Made by a program: the position numbers and the translations under genes
Shown: positions 51,614 through 64,000 of the stretch, in pieces
How the letters are laid out: each line of letters starts with the position of its first letter
Position numbering within the stretch: position 1 is the first letter of the stretch
Notes under the pieces: model-generated
What the model saw: only the letters and a program-made list of their open reading frames with translations
Told to the model about the DNA's origin: nothing
The model's database searches: none
Assembly: GCA_021234155.1 (NCBI GenBank)
Contig: JAJEKV010000134.1
Location: 626,501 to 690,500, forward strand
Reading direction: 5' to 3'
DNA from: Isoetes taiwanensis
Taxonomy: Eukaryota; Streptophyta; Lycopodiopsida; Isoetales; Isoetaceae
DNA length: 64,000 nucleotides

Positions 51614-53035
51614 GCACGTTTTCTAAACTAAACCCAGTAAAGCGTTGGTCGGGTAGGAAAAAAAATTAAAATCAGGTGCCGCAAGTACTGTATGGGTCAT
51701 TCCGCTTACCTGGACATAGTGTTTTTATATTTTTTATTTTGTTGTCGTTTCGTGTGTTGAGCCTTGTGTATCCATATGGTAATGACTATAAGTATAATGG
51801 CCAATGGAGTGGATGTAAAAAACGCACCTAACACCAACGTACTATGTGCTAGGTAACCGGCCGGACAGCTTTGCCAGAACCGCCAGCGGGCGGCTGGGCG
51901 GCTACAGCGAAGCCGCCGTCACCGGGTTTACCACCGTAAACTCAAATCGGGCTCTGCCATCAAATCCAGAATCCTGCTTGGTGGAAAATTTTGGCCTTCT
52001 TTTCCTACCGTGATTCTTGCTTCAATTTGCTTCGCATCTTGCTTCAATCAGCTTCAATCGGGCTTCAATCTTTTCCCTCCCCATTGCTTCTACATGCTTG
52101 CTTCTACATGCTCCGCCTCGGGCCATTTCTACCTCGCGATTGGCCACCATGGTTTGCTCAATACAAGAACAAAAGGAGAAGAAATCACGCAAAGGGGTCC
52201 GACTATGGAGATAAGTAAACCCAAGCAAGACAGCTTGTCTATTTAACGACCAACTCCGACGCAATCGTAGATCCGCTTTTTGCTTGCTACAAATTTTTCT
52301 ACACCCCAAAAGTCTCCGTGGTTAGAGCTTGAAAATGTCTCCACGCCGCTTCCAAATTGGAGGTCGCAGTGCCTGCCTCTGATCGCTCACATACCGCTTT
52401 ATATGCGATCATGGTACCAAAGATATGGTCGGGCAATTTATGGCTCCAAGCCCTCGTTGTTTGTTTGGGAGAAGAGATACCAGACACGCCGCAGCCCCGT
52501 GCCTGATTTGAAGAAAAATATTTGCAAGTGAAGGCTAATTTCTTCCGACGACATGAATTTGTTTGCTGCTCAAGACCTCGCCTTCAAGGCTCTCACCAAG
52601 CCATATTTCAAGGAAGCCAGGCTATGGCCACGCATCACACCCCCAGGGCTATGGCTTCAGCAGCCTGTGGCCTAAGGTCTCGGCCGGCAAATCCCTTCCG
52701 GCACAGCTGTACGTAAATGGCCGCTTTGGAGCAGGTCGCGATGCTTAAAATGGAAGCAGATCAAAACAAACTGCAGTAACGCCACACTAAGAACATGTAA
52801 ACGCCAAATTACCTATAAGAAACAAACACAGAAAATAAATCGAGAAATTTACCAAACTAGCTTACAAAGGGTTGTTCTTGGAAGGGTTATCCTCCATTTT
52901 AATACTAAATTAAAGCCCGCCATACGCATGTTGGGACCCTGCATTTTAAAACCTATTCAAATTTCATACTGCTTTTCATAAATCTAATATGATAGAAACC
53001 AAACCCAGCATTATTTAGCTTCTTTAAGAGGCTTT
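51614..53035. other. CNGC upstream region, no further gene
   Basis: A GC-rich patch (51,850-51,930, CCGGCCGGACAG...GGCGGCTGGGCGGC) lies among AT-rich sequence. Open frames at 51991-52309 overlap in three plus frames and one minus frame, with no domain. GCTTCAAT/GCTTCTACATG words repeat at 52,018-52,110. Confidence 0.4.
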
Positions 53036-54795
53036 TGTGCATTCATACCCTTCCTCTTACCTTGCCTTTTGCTCTATTCCCTGCATTTCCTTTTTCCCCG
53101 TTTCCCTACACACTTTCCCTTTCTCCTCTTTTCCCATTTTTCTTATTTTTCCTACACATCTTTTTTCCTTTTTCTTTTTCTCCTTTTTTAACGCCTGCCT
53201 CCCTTCACTTCCCCTTCCCTTTCCCTTTCCCTCTTTTTTTTTTCCTTTCCTTTTTTCACTCGATTTTTCCTTTCCCTTTTCATCCTCTTCTCGCCTCTTC
53301 CCATTTTTCCCTTCCTTTTTCTTTTCCTTCCACTTTCCCTTTCCCTTTCCCATGCTCTCTTTTTGCCCTCTTTTTTTCCCCATCTTTTTTCATCTCAGCC
53401 TTTTCTTTCTTTTTCCCATCCTCTTTCTCTTTTTATCCTTTGCTCTTTTCCTCGCTTTCTCTCTTTCTCTCTGCCCTCTCTTTCCCTTTCTTCGTGCTCA
53501 TTTTCCCTTACCTTCCCCTTCTACCTTCCTCTTTTCTCTCCTTTTTCCTTTCTCTTCCTTTTCATTCTTCTAAGATCCTTTTCGCTCCCATGCCCTTTTT
53601 TCCTTTCTTTTTTCTCCCCTTCTTTTTCTTTTCTTCTCTATGCCTCTCTTGTTCCTTTTCTCTACCCATCGATGTGCCCATTTCCTCCTTTTTCTTTATC
53701 CTCTCCTCTTTTTCCCCTTTTCCACTTTCTCCTTTCCTCTCGCTTCTATTTCCTCTCCTCACTCTCTCTTTTCCCTTTCCTCTTTCCTCTTTTTAATTCT
53801 CGCTTCTCATTTCTTTTCTCCCCGTTTCTCCTTTCCTCCCTTTTCCTCCTTTTCTCATCTCTTTCCTCTTTTCCTTTTCTCTACTTTTTCCTTTCCCTTT
53901 CATGATGGGTTTCTTTTCCTTTCTCGCTTTTCTCCATCCCATCTTTTCCCTTCTTTTCTTTTATCCGTGGCTCCTTTTACCTTCTCCTTCACCATTCTCG
54001 CCTCTTTCCTTTTCCCCATGCCCTTCCCACATTTTTCTTCCTTTATGCTATGCTCATTTTCATATTTTCCCCCACCCTTTCCTCTTTCCCTTTTTCCATG
54101 TCTTTTTTTCTTCGCTTCTTTTTCCCTTTCTTCTTCACCCTTTTCCTCTCTTCTTTCATTTTTTTTCTCCTCTATCCTTTCTCCTCTTTTCTCTATATTT
54201 CCCATTTCCTTTGTCTAATGCCCTTTTTCCAGCGTTCCGCCTTCCTCCTTTTGTTCCTTTCTTTTCTTTTCCATTTCACTTTCCTTTTACCATGCCCTTT
54301 TTTTCCCTTCCCCCTTATCAATATGTTCCCCTTTTTCTCGGCCATTTCTTCATTTTCTCCCAACCTTTTCACTCTTTCCTTTTCTCATGCCTCTTTTTCC
54401 TTCGCTTTTCCTCTCTCTCTTTCCTTCCCATGCCATATTTTTTTCCTTCCTTTTCTTTCTTTCCTCTCCTTTCCCTTTTTCTCCTTTTTTCCATGCTCTT
54501 TTTTCCCTTTCCCTTTCCTATGCTCTCTTTTATCTCCCCTTCCTTTTCCCATTCTCACTATTTTTCCCCACTCTTTCCCTTTCTTCTTATGCCGCTTCCC
54601 CTTCCCTTTAATTGCTTCCCCTTTTCTCGTGCCTCTCTGCCCTTCTCCTCCCTTTTTGATTTTTTCTTTTCCCTGCCTTTCTCATGCATTTTCTTCTTCT
54701 TATAATTCTCCTTTTTCTCCTTTTCTGCCTTTTGCCTCCCTTCCACGCTCTCCCTTTCCTTTTCCCCTTTTTCTTTACCCTTTCCCCATAAGAGA
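53036..54795 (+). repeat. 1.75-kb polypyrimidine tract
   Basis: Nearly every base on the plus strand is C or T. Most purines sit in recurring ATGC/ATGCC words (for example about 53,350, 53,590, 53,640, 54,018, 54,100, 54,290, 54,390, 54,430, 54,490, 54,520, 54,590 and 54,685). The sequence looks like a very degenerate tandem repeat of TTTTCCCTTTCC-rich units punctuated by CATGC. The long open frames on plus (Phe/Ser/Pro/Leu-rich) and minus (Lys/Glu/Arg/Gly-rich) follow from the composition and are not genes. Confidence 0.95.
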
Positions 54796-55139
54796 TCAAA
54801 ATATGATCAATCACAAGTGGTAGGAAGTTGTGCAAGAAATCTCGCCTTTGATGCACCTAGATGATCACGGTTTCTGGCCTATCATTCAAATTAGGGGTTT
54901 GATCCAATCCAAGACTTATGGCATACAACATTATAATATAAGATGTTAAGACATCAATTCAAATTTCTTTTAAATTCATCATGTGAAAAAGTATTTAAAC
55001 CATAACGACTTCAAGATACTTGAGGTTTTTGCTGATATGTGTAACTCTCCAAGATCCTTTGTATACATAATTATAGAAATGTAGCTACTCAATTTACAGT
55101 TGTAACGCTCTAACCCATACGTCTTTAACCAATCGCAAA
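54796..55139. other. No gene seen
   Basis: Ordinary AT-rich sequence between the polypyrimidine tract and the repeat cluster. Confidence 0.35.
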
Positions 55140-56545
55140 CCGCCTAGACGCTATGAGTAGTCGCTTCTACCCATTTATGCTTGTGTCTCGAACGTTTACG
55201 TGCATTATCTCAAGGTTCAATATCGAGCGTCTACTATGGCCCGTTAGCGCCTTCTCCTTACTGAATCAAGCTCGGGTTCCTCGAGTATCCAAGGCTATAC
55301 CATGTCTATGTCATACCAAGTCACAATGATTATCAAGTCTTTGCAAATTACCCATGCATACAGTACCCATGGAGACTTAACTGAGACCAAGCCTGATACC
55401 AACGACAAATAACCATCAACCCCAGGTAATGCACATATCTATTCTTCACCGTAATTTGCTAAGCATGCGAATCAATACATAACCTTAATGTCCTATCTTT
55501 CTTTTACAAACAGAATCTAAGTGTATCAAATGGAGAAACACTCTATCAGAGCAAATCCTTTTGTTCCAATAATTCCGCTTAACCGCTTCTTTCCAATTCT
55601 ACCATCTCTAATGCATTGAAATCTATATGGTGGCCTCGATGTGGGTTCAAATTCTCCGTGAATAAGTTCTATCTCATGATACCATTCTATGTGGAGGCAA
55701 TTCTCGCTAATTCTCCTTTAGGAACACATCGTGAACCTATCCAATACTTTCCGATCTCAGAGCAATAGATTGTTCCTGGTGAATCCCAGCACTCAAAAAT
55801 GAATCTAACAATAATGCACACGTCCCATTCTTATGCAACCGCTCGCTAACTGCTTCTTTAAAACTTTTCCTCGACAAAGGTGTAACTACTAATGATGAAG
55901 GTAATCCTTCCAAAGACATACTTATCTCTATTAGGACTTTGACATGTAACTATTTGCTCAAGTAATCAACCCGGCAAAACCGCTCAAACGCTATGAGTAG
56001 TCGCTTCTACCCATTTATGCTTGTCTCGAACGCCCCACGTGCATTCAAGGTTCAATACTGCCGTCTACCATGGGTCTGCTACGCTCTCCCACTAGAACTA
56101 AGCCTGCCCTCGAAAGCACCTGGGCAAAACTGCCTAAACGCTATGAGTAGTCGCTTCTACCTATTTATGCTCAAGTGTTCTGAACGCCTACGTGCACACA
56201 TTCAAGGTTCTGACATCGGCCTACCATGGGCCATTCGCTACCTCTCCCACTAGAACTAAGCTCGCCCCCTCGGAAAGCATCCAAGACTATACCATGCCTA
56301 TGTCATACCAAGTCACAATGATTATCAAGTTCTTTGCAAATTACCCATGGCTAAGCACCCATGGAGACTAACCGAGACCGCTCGATACTAACTGTAATCG
56401 CTTCAACCGACATGCCCTTAACCAATCAAGCAAAACCGTCAGACAAGCAGGAGTAGCTTCTATCCATTTATTTGTTCCTGAACGCCCCCACTAGCATTAT
56501 CTGTCTTAAATACTGAGCTGCCTACCATGGGCCCAAGCATACCCC
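55140..56545. repeat. Degenerate repeat cluster with CGCTATGAGTAGTCGCTTCTACC units
   Basis: Units begin CGCTATGAGTAGTCGCTTCTACC(C/T)ATTTATGCT at 55,148, 55,988 and 56,140, with a worn fourth at about 56,445 (GGAGTAGCTTCTATCCATTTAT). The first and third share a further 200 bases (CAAGACTATACCATGCCTATGTCATACCAAGTCACAATGATTATCAAG...CCCATGGAGACT). Spacing is irregular (840, 150 and 305). An 86-codon plus frame across two units is repetitive. This resembles a non-coding repeat region of a large LTR element, but no coding part was found to confirm it. Confidence 0.75.
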
Positions 56546-59500
56546 CAATTTCTAATCCATTAAATAAAAAATAATTTCTTAGAACCGCTAGGTCTTCTCC
56601 TTGTAAAGATAGTAAGGATTTTTACATACCAACTTAAATCCCTAAATTCTCATGCGCGTCGTAGTGTGATGAATGTTTCATCTGCCCATTTCATTTGTAT
56701 TTGCTCAAAGAATTTCGCATTTAGAGTTTAAGGATACTAAAAGGATATCAAGAGGAATTTCTCTCTCAAAATCCAAGAACTTATGGTCGTGAAAGTAAAT
56801 ACGCTTCTATTGATACATGAATGCATATTAATCTATATGCCAATGCCTTCCGCCATTAAATCTACACAAATAATTAACATGAGCTCTCTAAAGCTATAAA
56901 GAACTCCAACCAGATTTTGAGTGAGTAAAACAAAATGCAACCCTATAGAACATCAAGATGGTTAATCTTGGCTAAAAGGAATAGTATAACTCTATGCTAA
57001 GAATCAGCAATAAATAACATAAAGATTAAAATAGAAACTCTCTAGATTTACATCTTATAGAACATGATGTTAAAGATTAGCAATAGCAACTAATAATACA
57101 TGCCTCTCCCTGAAAAGAGAAAATATCTTACTACAAATATGATGCAAATTCTAGGTACTCATTAAAAAGATTTTTCCTCTCTCAAGTCTCGGACAAGAGA
57201 AATTTTCCATCATCGCATGTTACTTGTACTTTCCCATCTCCTTTTTCTGATTACATATTAAACTTGGCCTTTTACTGTTTCATCCACGCGACTTCAACAT
57301 AGCTCCTCTTCTTAGAGTCACTAGCAGTATATCACCCCATCTCCATCCCCTCTAACACTTTCTATCTTATCGCACTCATATGCGCGTAATCCAACCTCCT
57401 CTCTCTTGCACATATGATCTTTTATCGTATGCATGCTCAATGCATAATCTCCCCAGAATATGAATCATGCAATGGTGATCTTGCCTTGTTTGATCCGCTA
57501 GTTTCTCTAATAAAGTTTGGGATTGAGGCCATCACCACTTTGTTCCATGTTCCTATGAAGAAGTATTAGCACATTTATAAGACCATTTCATCTATTAACT
57601 ACAAACTTTACAAAAATATTATAATGTCAATATATTACAAGGAGAGCATGCACACTACTAAGCAAATATGGTTCTAGTTTGACTACATGTACTTTAACAT
57701 TATCATCATTTAAAATGGTAAATCATGTAATGCGACATGTTACATGCAAAAAGTTTAACACAACAAATCACACAAAAAGGTAGTATTTAATCATATGTTC
57801 ATGTGCAAAATTTTAAAAAATAAGATTCTATAACTTTAAGAGTCACAAGCTTACATTAAGCCACAATGACTACACAATATTACAAGCATCCTAACAAGCA
57901 TAAATGCTAAGCTATACTACTTATCCCATTAGCATTTACTACTCCAAATCATTTGAATTAGGGCAGCCAGATTATACCTTCCCCGCTTATAAGCATACTA
58001 CAAGAAGTAAACATGAACTTCTATTCAGCCCCTATGGAATAGTAATACTACTATTTGCAACAATCGAGGCGTATGATTGCTAGCCTATTCTTTTAGTGCA
58101 TGTTATTTCCCATTTTTTTATACAAATATTAAGTGTGATTTATGAACTTGAAAGTGATGAAAGCATAAGGTAAAGATAAACTTATCTCGGTGATTTAGAA
58201 GATGTTATGAGGAAAGCCTTATCATCAAAGTAATTCTACAAGGCATCCAAATTTTACTTGATTATTTGTCAAGGATGGAGGCTCCATCATTCTGCTAAGG
58301 TCACCTAATAAGGTCATCCTCGAGCAAATAAAGAATATGGAGGACGTGCCTATGTGGTTTGGTAACCACCTGAGCCTATGTGGTCATGCATCTTGAGCCT
58401 GCTACGGTCTAATCTATGAGAATTTTCTGGCCATTTCTAGGTTCGCAAAGGTTTTTGATCGGCCCTAATCCGGCACTCATAAGCAGCCCAATGGCTACCC
58501 TCGTTTAAGGTGCTCAAATGTAATGTTACAAAATATCGACTCTACTTTTAAATGTGAAAAGAGAAAATGTTCGCAAAAAGAGTCCAAGGTCTTTTCTTCA
58601 CAATAATTAATATGTTTACTTTTAAACTTTAGGAAGAAATAACAAAGGCAGCCTTCAAGGAGGACCGGGTCAGTCGAAGTCGGGCTAAAAAAAATATGCA
58701 ATAGCAATTCAAAATACGCTTTGCAATGGCGCAATGATCTCTCGTGGAGTGTGGTCATCACGCCAGGTTATCCGGCACTGCAAACAAAGGCACAGCATCT
58801 AAGATCCATTATAAGGTTCCAGGCATAGTGCATCTAAAGTCCAAGTTTCCTCAAAATGGATTTCAGATGCAAAAGAGGAACTAGAGGCGTGAGGATTTTG
58901 CATATTGTGGGCCCCAGAACACCTAAGAATGCTAAATGTAGCAGGAACACCCAAGACGCTTCGCAAAGATTTATGCCCAATTTTTGGGTCTCAACACAAA
59001 TGGAATCTCGCTAGAATGTAATCAGAATCGAGCAAGCCACCTTCACCCACCACTGCATTCTTCCGTGACATGGTCCGACACCCTCACAAAAGAAGGCTCC
59101 AATTTGGGAGGAAAATCTGGATCTATCAGTGGAGAGGCAACTCTGGGACAATGCATGGGGTTACGCTTATGCTGTTTCTCGAGAGGGGCCGCTAATGAGG
59201 ATTCTAGCTGCCGCCAGCCGCTTATAGCCAGCCCTTTGCTCCCATATTACTTCGCCTATCAACTGCAGGTATTTGTGAAGACAAACATGTGGCTTATGGC
59301 CAACATGCGCTTTTGTAGCAGCTTTCAAGATATTCTAGGCATATTCTAACTTATTCCTGTAATATGCTAAAACCTTATGAACGCAGGGGTTTGCTCAGCT
59401 TAAACCCAAAAATAGAATAGATTTTTAAGGTCTATGACAATCAATGTAATAGATTTTTGCTGGGTCCGTGGACGATCAAGAGGCTATGTAATGAGACCAT

Positions 59501-59754
59501 ACAATGGGCGAGTGCAATACAATACTAGGATTAAAAACTTTTAATTTGGAAAGATTTTCAAGGAAAACCTTTGCAAAGAATGATGATACGTAAACAATCA
59601 AAAATAAATAGACCATGATGACTACCGGGTGACTCCATAATTGAAGGCGCCATCCGTAAACTCAAGTATATATAATGTCTAAGTCATACAATGGGGCTCG
59701 AGAACTTGTAGGATGTGGAATGAATCCTAATGTCAAATAACGATTCCTAACCAT
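56546..59754. other. No recognised gene
   Basis: AT-rich sequence with short open frames, the longest 58984-59349 (plus, 121 codons), which has no recognisable domain. No repeat structure was noted. Confidence 0.35.
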
Positions 59755-59865
59755 CTCAAAATGCGTGGCATCTTAGAAGAGTATGGCTTTCATCTTCAAT
59801 AACTCGACCGCAACATGCATATAATCTCGCTTTTGTGGCAATTGCGGGTCAGTTTCATCTATCTT
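59755..59865 (-). pseudogene. LINE zinc-finger scrap
   Basis: The minus strand reads YACCGRVIEDESHTLLRCHAF, closely resembling the finger at 21,420-21,530 (the GAGT(AT)GGCTTTCATCTTCAATA(A/G)CTC block is shared at DNA level). Only about 35 codons are left. Confidence 0.6.
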
Positions 59866-62800
59866 TCTAACTGTAGAATTTTAGGGACCTTATGTGCTAA
59901 TTGATGCAATAGTTACAAAGCCTTTTTCTCGACAGAAGCAAATAAGTTTATGGGCTTCGATGTGCTAAAAGCGTAGATTATTACATTGCATTTATAATGA
60001 CCAGCCAGCCAGACAAGGTAATCAGATGCCATATATGTTTTAAGAAAACAACAACTATTGAGATATTGTTGCAAAAGCTCTGGATCGAATCAGTAAATAC
60101 CACAGCAAGCATCCCTAACAAGAGACAAAACCAAACAAGCAACAATGCTCTTCCAACATTGTTTTAAACGTGCTGGAGGAGATTCAACCATGGTGTTTGT
60201 GCTGTATCTATCATCAGTCCATGTAATGCACCTTGGCCGAGCATAGTGGAGATGGTAAGTGTATAAGAGGCTAAACTCCTACTCAGGAAATAATAACATA
60301 GGGCACCAACTCCTGTGCTGTGGGTGAGAAAGGAAGCCAGACTGCTCCAAGCTCTCGGCCTAAGCCAGCTTAGCACTCCACGGCGTGCACCCACACTACC
60401 ATACAAAGAAAATAGGCTCTACAAAGCCTAAAAACAAGTGGTCTTTCCTGACCAATCATGAATCTCACACAAAACAATTGTTTTGCATCAGATAAAGTGC
60501 TCTCCTGTACCAATAAATATACGCTTATCACTCCCAAGTGTGTTCTCCTACACTTCACACCAAGATACTTTACCTATCTACAACTTCAACTTCGCGGGCT
60601 ATTATAATGCAAAGTTGGAACAAGTATTTAAATTGAACTATCGTGAGCTTGGTCTTTGGAGGTTAACAGATAGGCCTGCGGTTCCCATAAAAATGTGTGT
60701 ATATATAAATGTTATTGTATTACTAGTAGCTTGCATGTGCTATAGTTAAAACATCATCAGCATATTATATAAGTTGCTTCGATGATATTGATAATGCATT
60801 TATGGCTTGGTGAAAACTGCTAAAATGGATCAACAAGATCTTAATTGTTTTGAAGGCAAGTTTTTATTTATGGCACAAAAATGGTACAAGACTACTTTAG
60901 ACCCTACGGGCCAAATAGGAAGTATTTTAGCAAAATGGTTCCACAGCTAAATGCCTAAACGCTTCAAAGACAAAACTCCCAAAGAAATGTGGGTTCTAGT
61001 AAAAACAACCTCCACCTTACATCGTAGGAGTGATCCCTCGGGACATCCAAAATGATGCTACCCCTTTAAGTTCCACCACCGAAAGTGCAATGAACATCAA
61101 ACAAGAAAAGGTAGACGCCACCTTCGCTGCTTAACTCCTGGGCCATTACTTTTACCAATGCCACAAAGATTAATGGGAGAGGCAACTCTTTCCACTTCTC
61201 GTGACTTAGAGCTCCTCAGATCATCACCAAGCATGCAGTGTACAAAATACCAAAGGGTGGTCCCATCCACTCTTACTTGCCATGACATTGCTTAGATTTC
61301 ATCTCTGCTTTGTGCTCTACTTCCATACTAGGGAGTGCCTTATAGAAACATATGGCCTCCCGGCCCATCGTCTCATCGAACTCCATTCCCCGCACAACAT
61401 TGCTTTCCTTCGTGATTCCTAAAACTCCACATCTCCTTCCGTACTGGATAAAAGAGGGACAACATGAAGAGGAAAAATCCTTCCAAGTACACATGCTACA
61501 TACCTCACACTCAACCATGGCTGAACTTCTGGAACAAGTTATCAATAAGTCATGATACATCTAAAGTCTCTTTAAAATCACCAAGCTTTCTCCTCGCTAA
61601 AATCGACATTCCCTGGAAGGTCTCTTCAGACACCTCTTAAGCCACCCGAGATTTCATGCGTAAGGGGCCCTCGCCAGATAACTTAATTAACTATAGGTCA
61701 CAGATCCTGCGACTACTACAAGCCAAAGAATCGCATTAAGAGTATCTTAATTGAAGAACAAGATCCAAATGTACTATTTATCTCATATACATAGTTTGAT
61801 TATACTGCTAACCTCCCTAACCGTCCACAAGGTTATATAATGCAACTCGCTTTACAACTTTCTCTCAATACTCCACATAGCGCTCTGAAAACCAATATGT
61901 CAGCTTCTATGAAATGAATATGATCCTCCTTCCGAGCTTATTATTTTCCATTCTCAAGAAGAAAACCCATCTACTTAATCAGTACTTTGGGCTCAAAGGG
62001 GTCGCCTTTTCCAATCTAGTCACCTCCTTCTCAAGCCTCTAATGATTGTAAGTTCTTGATGGTATGATAATAAAGTGTAATCGACGCACGTGACCGCAAG
62101 CCTTAGTGCATCTCCCGCCAAAACTAATCATTTATCAATCTCTAAGGTATTTCCGGGTTCAAGTACCAGACATCGCCACAGACTGATTCTCATGCCGGCG
62201 TTGGCCCATGCTTCCTTATTCTGCCTAAGAACTACCGCTCATAGATCTGCATTTTACCTACGTCCTGCCTAAGTTCTGTCACCCCTTTTCCTTGCAATTT
62301 CATCATTCCTCTATTTTATCTCGCTTCCTCAAGTATATTGAGCTCAAGTGGATCTTTTAAAAGGTAAGCCCCTTTTCTCCCCGTGAATATCGTATTTATC
62401 CCTTTCCATATAAAGGCTCTATATTATAAGGTTATCTTAAAAATGAATCTAGCCTTTTATCCAAAGATAGCCAATGTGCTCCTTGTTTATTTGAACGCCC
62501 ACTTTTATAAAAGTGTTCTCAGCTCATTAAAAGTCAATGGACCTTTTATAGTCTCTAACCAATGGTTCAAGTGTCCCTTCCAATAATTGTACCCATGTCT
62601 CATGATAATATTCCTTGCCCATATAACACTAAAGAATAACTGTAGATGCTTTCGGCACAACTTTGCCATATTTTTGCCATGCCTCCTATAACCCTTCGCC
62701 GTAACCATTACCTCCTTGCCATGCAGTACCCTGCATTTGCACCCATCCTTCCCAAAACGAACGGCCTTACCTAACTGAATTCAGTCCATCCCCTTCTCAA

Positions 62801-64000
62801 GAATGTCTACCAACGCGGCACCTAGGAGTTTCTTAGACCCCGCTAAGTCGCAAATGCTTATATATATGTATCAGACTTCAACAAAGACGAGACCTCGAAC
62901 CTCCACGCTCTCTATTCTTTTAGTCCCTCAGAAACAATTGTGTTTCCTAATATGTTATTATCTTCGCATCCGCTGAGCAGTACTGATTGTATCTCCGCCT
63001 TCAAAAATATACATCATGCACTCTTGTTCGCCTATTGCATTGTAGACACAATTACCGGGATCTACCAAGAGGTATCTACAATTGTGCACTATGTTCGTGC
63101 CTCTTACATTTAATCAGAATTACCTAATCTACCATGGGTGCACACAAAAAATAATTCTTACTCTCTATTCCGCATAAAGAGAATCAACTTCAATTTTAAC
63201 TTTACCCATAAGTCTCTGTTCCATAGAAGCCAATTTGAGATTCCGGGGATCTAAATTTTTAGCGTCTCAGATCCTTGGACAAAATTTTGTCCGTAAAACT
63301 CCTCCCAACGCCATATCACTAAGCAAATCTACAATTAAGGTCAAATGTTAATATGACTTCCAAAGTCAAATGTTTATACCACTACTAACCTACTTCCTCA
63401 GATCACCACGACCGACACTCGCAATCCCAAGCAAGTGATGGTTTTGAGGTTCTTCTATATTCGTGCTTTGAAGGTTGGAAGTTACACAAAGCTCAGATGA
63501 TCAAGACAGACTTTTAGAGATAACAAGAAGTTATGCATGTAGTTCTGATATTATGACAAAGCAGAAATTCAATGTTGTTAAGGTGCACACTTGTCTCCCC
63601 AAGACAAGCCTTCCTCTAAGACAACCCAAAGAAATTTTATGTATCATAATTTCCAATAATTCAACTCATACACAAATAAGCTCTGCCCCATATGCTTCGA
63701 GCATCTCCAATTTAAAGCACCGAAGTTTTTTTTCTCTTCAAGCATCGATGCTCCAAATTTCACTTCAGCAGTAGTCGCCAAATCCTCCTTATTTGGACGC
63801 TTACGCCCAAAGATTCGCCAGCCAGCTCACTCATATATACTTGACCTAACACTTTTTGACGGTTAAACTCGGGGCTTGTACTTGCAAAATTTTGGAGTAG
63901 GATGACACCATTAGTTTCGCTTCTTGTTTCAATCAAAAGTCGTTCTAATGTTTCATAGATTCCATAAGATCGCAACTTCTCCCTCGGATACCTCTTTGTA
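59866..64000. other. No recognised gene
   Basis: Many short overlapping frames (for example 60164-60406 minus, 61273-61560 minus, 63475-63774 plus) and no domain recognised. The texture suggests decayed repeat sequence, but no LTR, RT or transposase motif could be identified. Confidence 0.35.

Noticed and set aside
53035-54856. Long open frames (up to 267 codons) on both strands of the polypyrimidine tract
   Set aside because: They exist only because C/T-rich sequence lacks stop codons; residue content is limited to Phe/Ser/Pro/Leu on plus and Lys/Glu/Arg/Gly on minus, and frames overlap on both strands.

Overview
The window comes from a nuclear plant genome. It holds two multi-exon genes with ordinary GT-AG introns, surrounded by old, nested transposable elements. 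Both genes belong to plant-typical families: an AAA ATPase and a cyclic nucleotide-gated channel. The many decayed LINE copies and the low gene density suggest a large genome. The lineage cannot be fixed from this sequence; a non-flowering land plant such as a fern or lycophyte is possible but is only a guess.

Layout. Positions 1-4,640 hold a wrecked Ty3/gypsy element (gag, protease and reverse transcriptase on the minus strand) between two direct LTR-like repeats. Positions 4,935-8,105 hold two LINE fragments in opposite orientations: a reverse-transcriptase C-terminus with zinc finger on plus, and an endonuclease domain on minus. A small MITE lies at 8,533-8,716. Positions 9,447-15,845 carry an intact 23-exon gene for a 951-residue membrane-anchored AAA ATPase of the spastin/ATAD1 (meiotic) clade. 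Positions 16,400-33,200 are gene-free. This stretch holds a 527-bp foldback MITE, two GATTC-rich minisatellite arrays in inverted orientation that share flanking sequence, a LINE remnant, tandem duplications, tRNA-like sequence and a GC-rich hairpin repeat.

Positions 51,321 down to 33,346 (minus strand) are a 12-exon CNGC gene of the CNGC19/20 type. Eleven exons are clean; exon 4 is out of frame as written. Its 9.7-kb fourth intron contains (i) a complete-looking LTR element at 38,335-43,538 with LTRs, tRNA-Met-type primer site, polypurine tract and an AGAAG target duplication. Its interior carries an intronless, C-terminally truncated HSP90 copy in sense orientation. The intron also contains (ii) a LINE-derived 1.1-kb repeat duplicated in tandem and then inverted, which could fold into a long hairpin if transcribed.

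Positions 51,600-64,000 hold no recognisable gene. A 1.75-kb nearly pure polypyrimidine tract (53,036-54,795), a degenerate repeat cluster (55,140-56,545) and another LINE zinc-finger scrap (about 59,755-59,865) stand out.

The strongest candidate for something undescribed is the LTR element that has captured an HSP90 transcript and sits inside a CNGC intron. No operon-like or defence-system structure is present.
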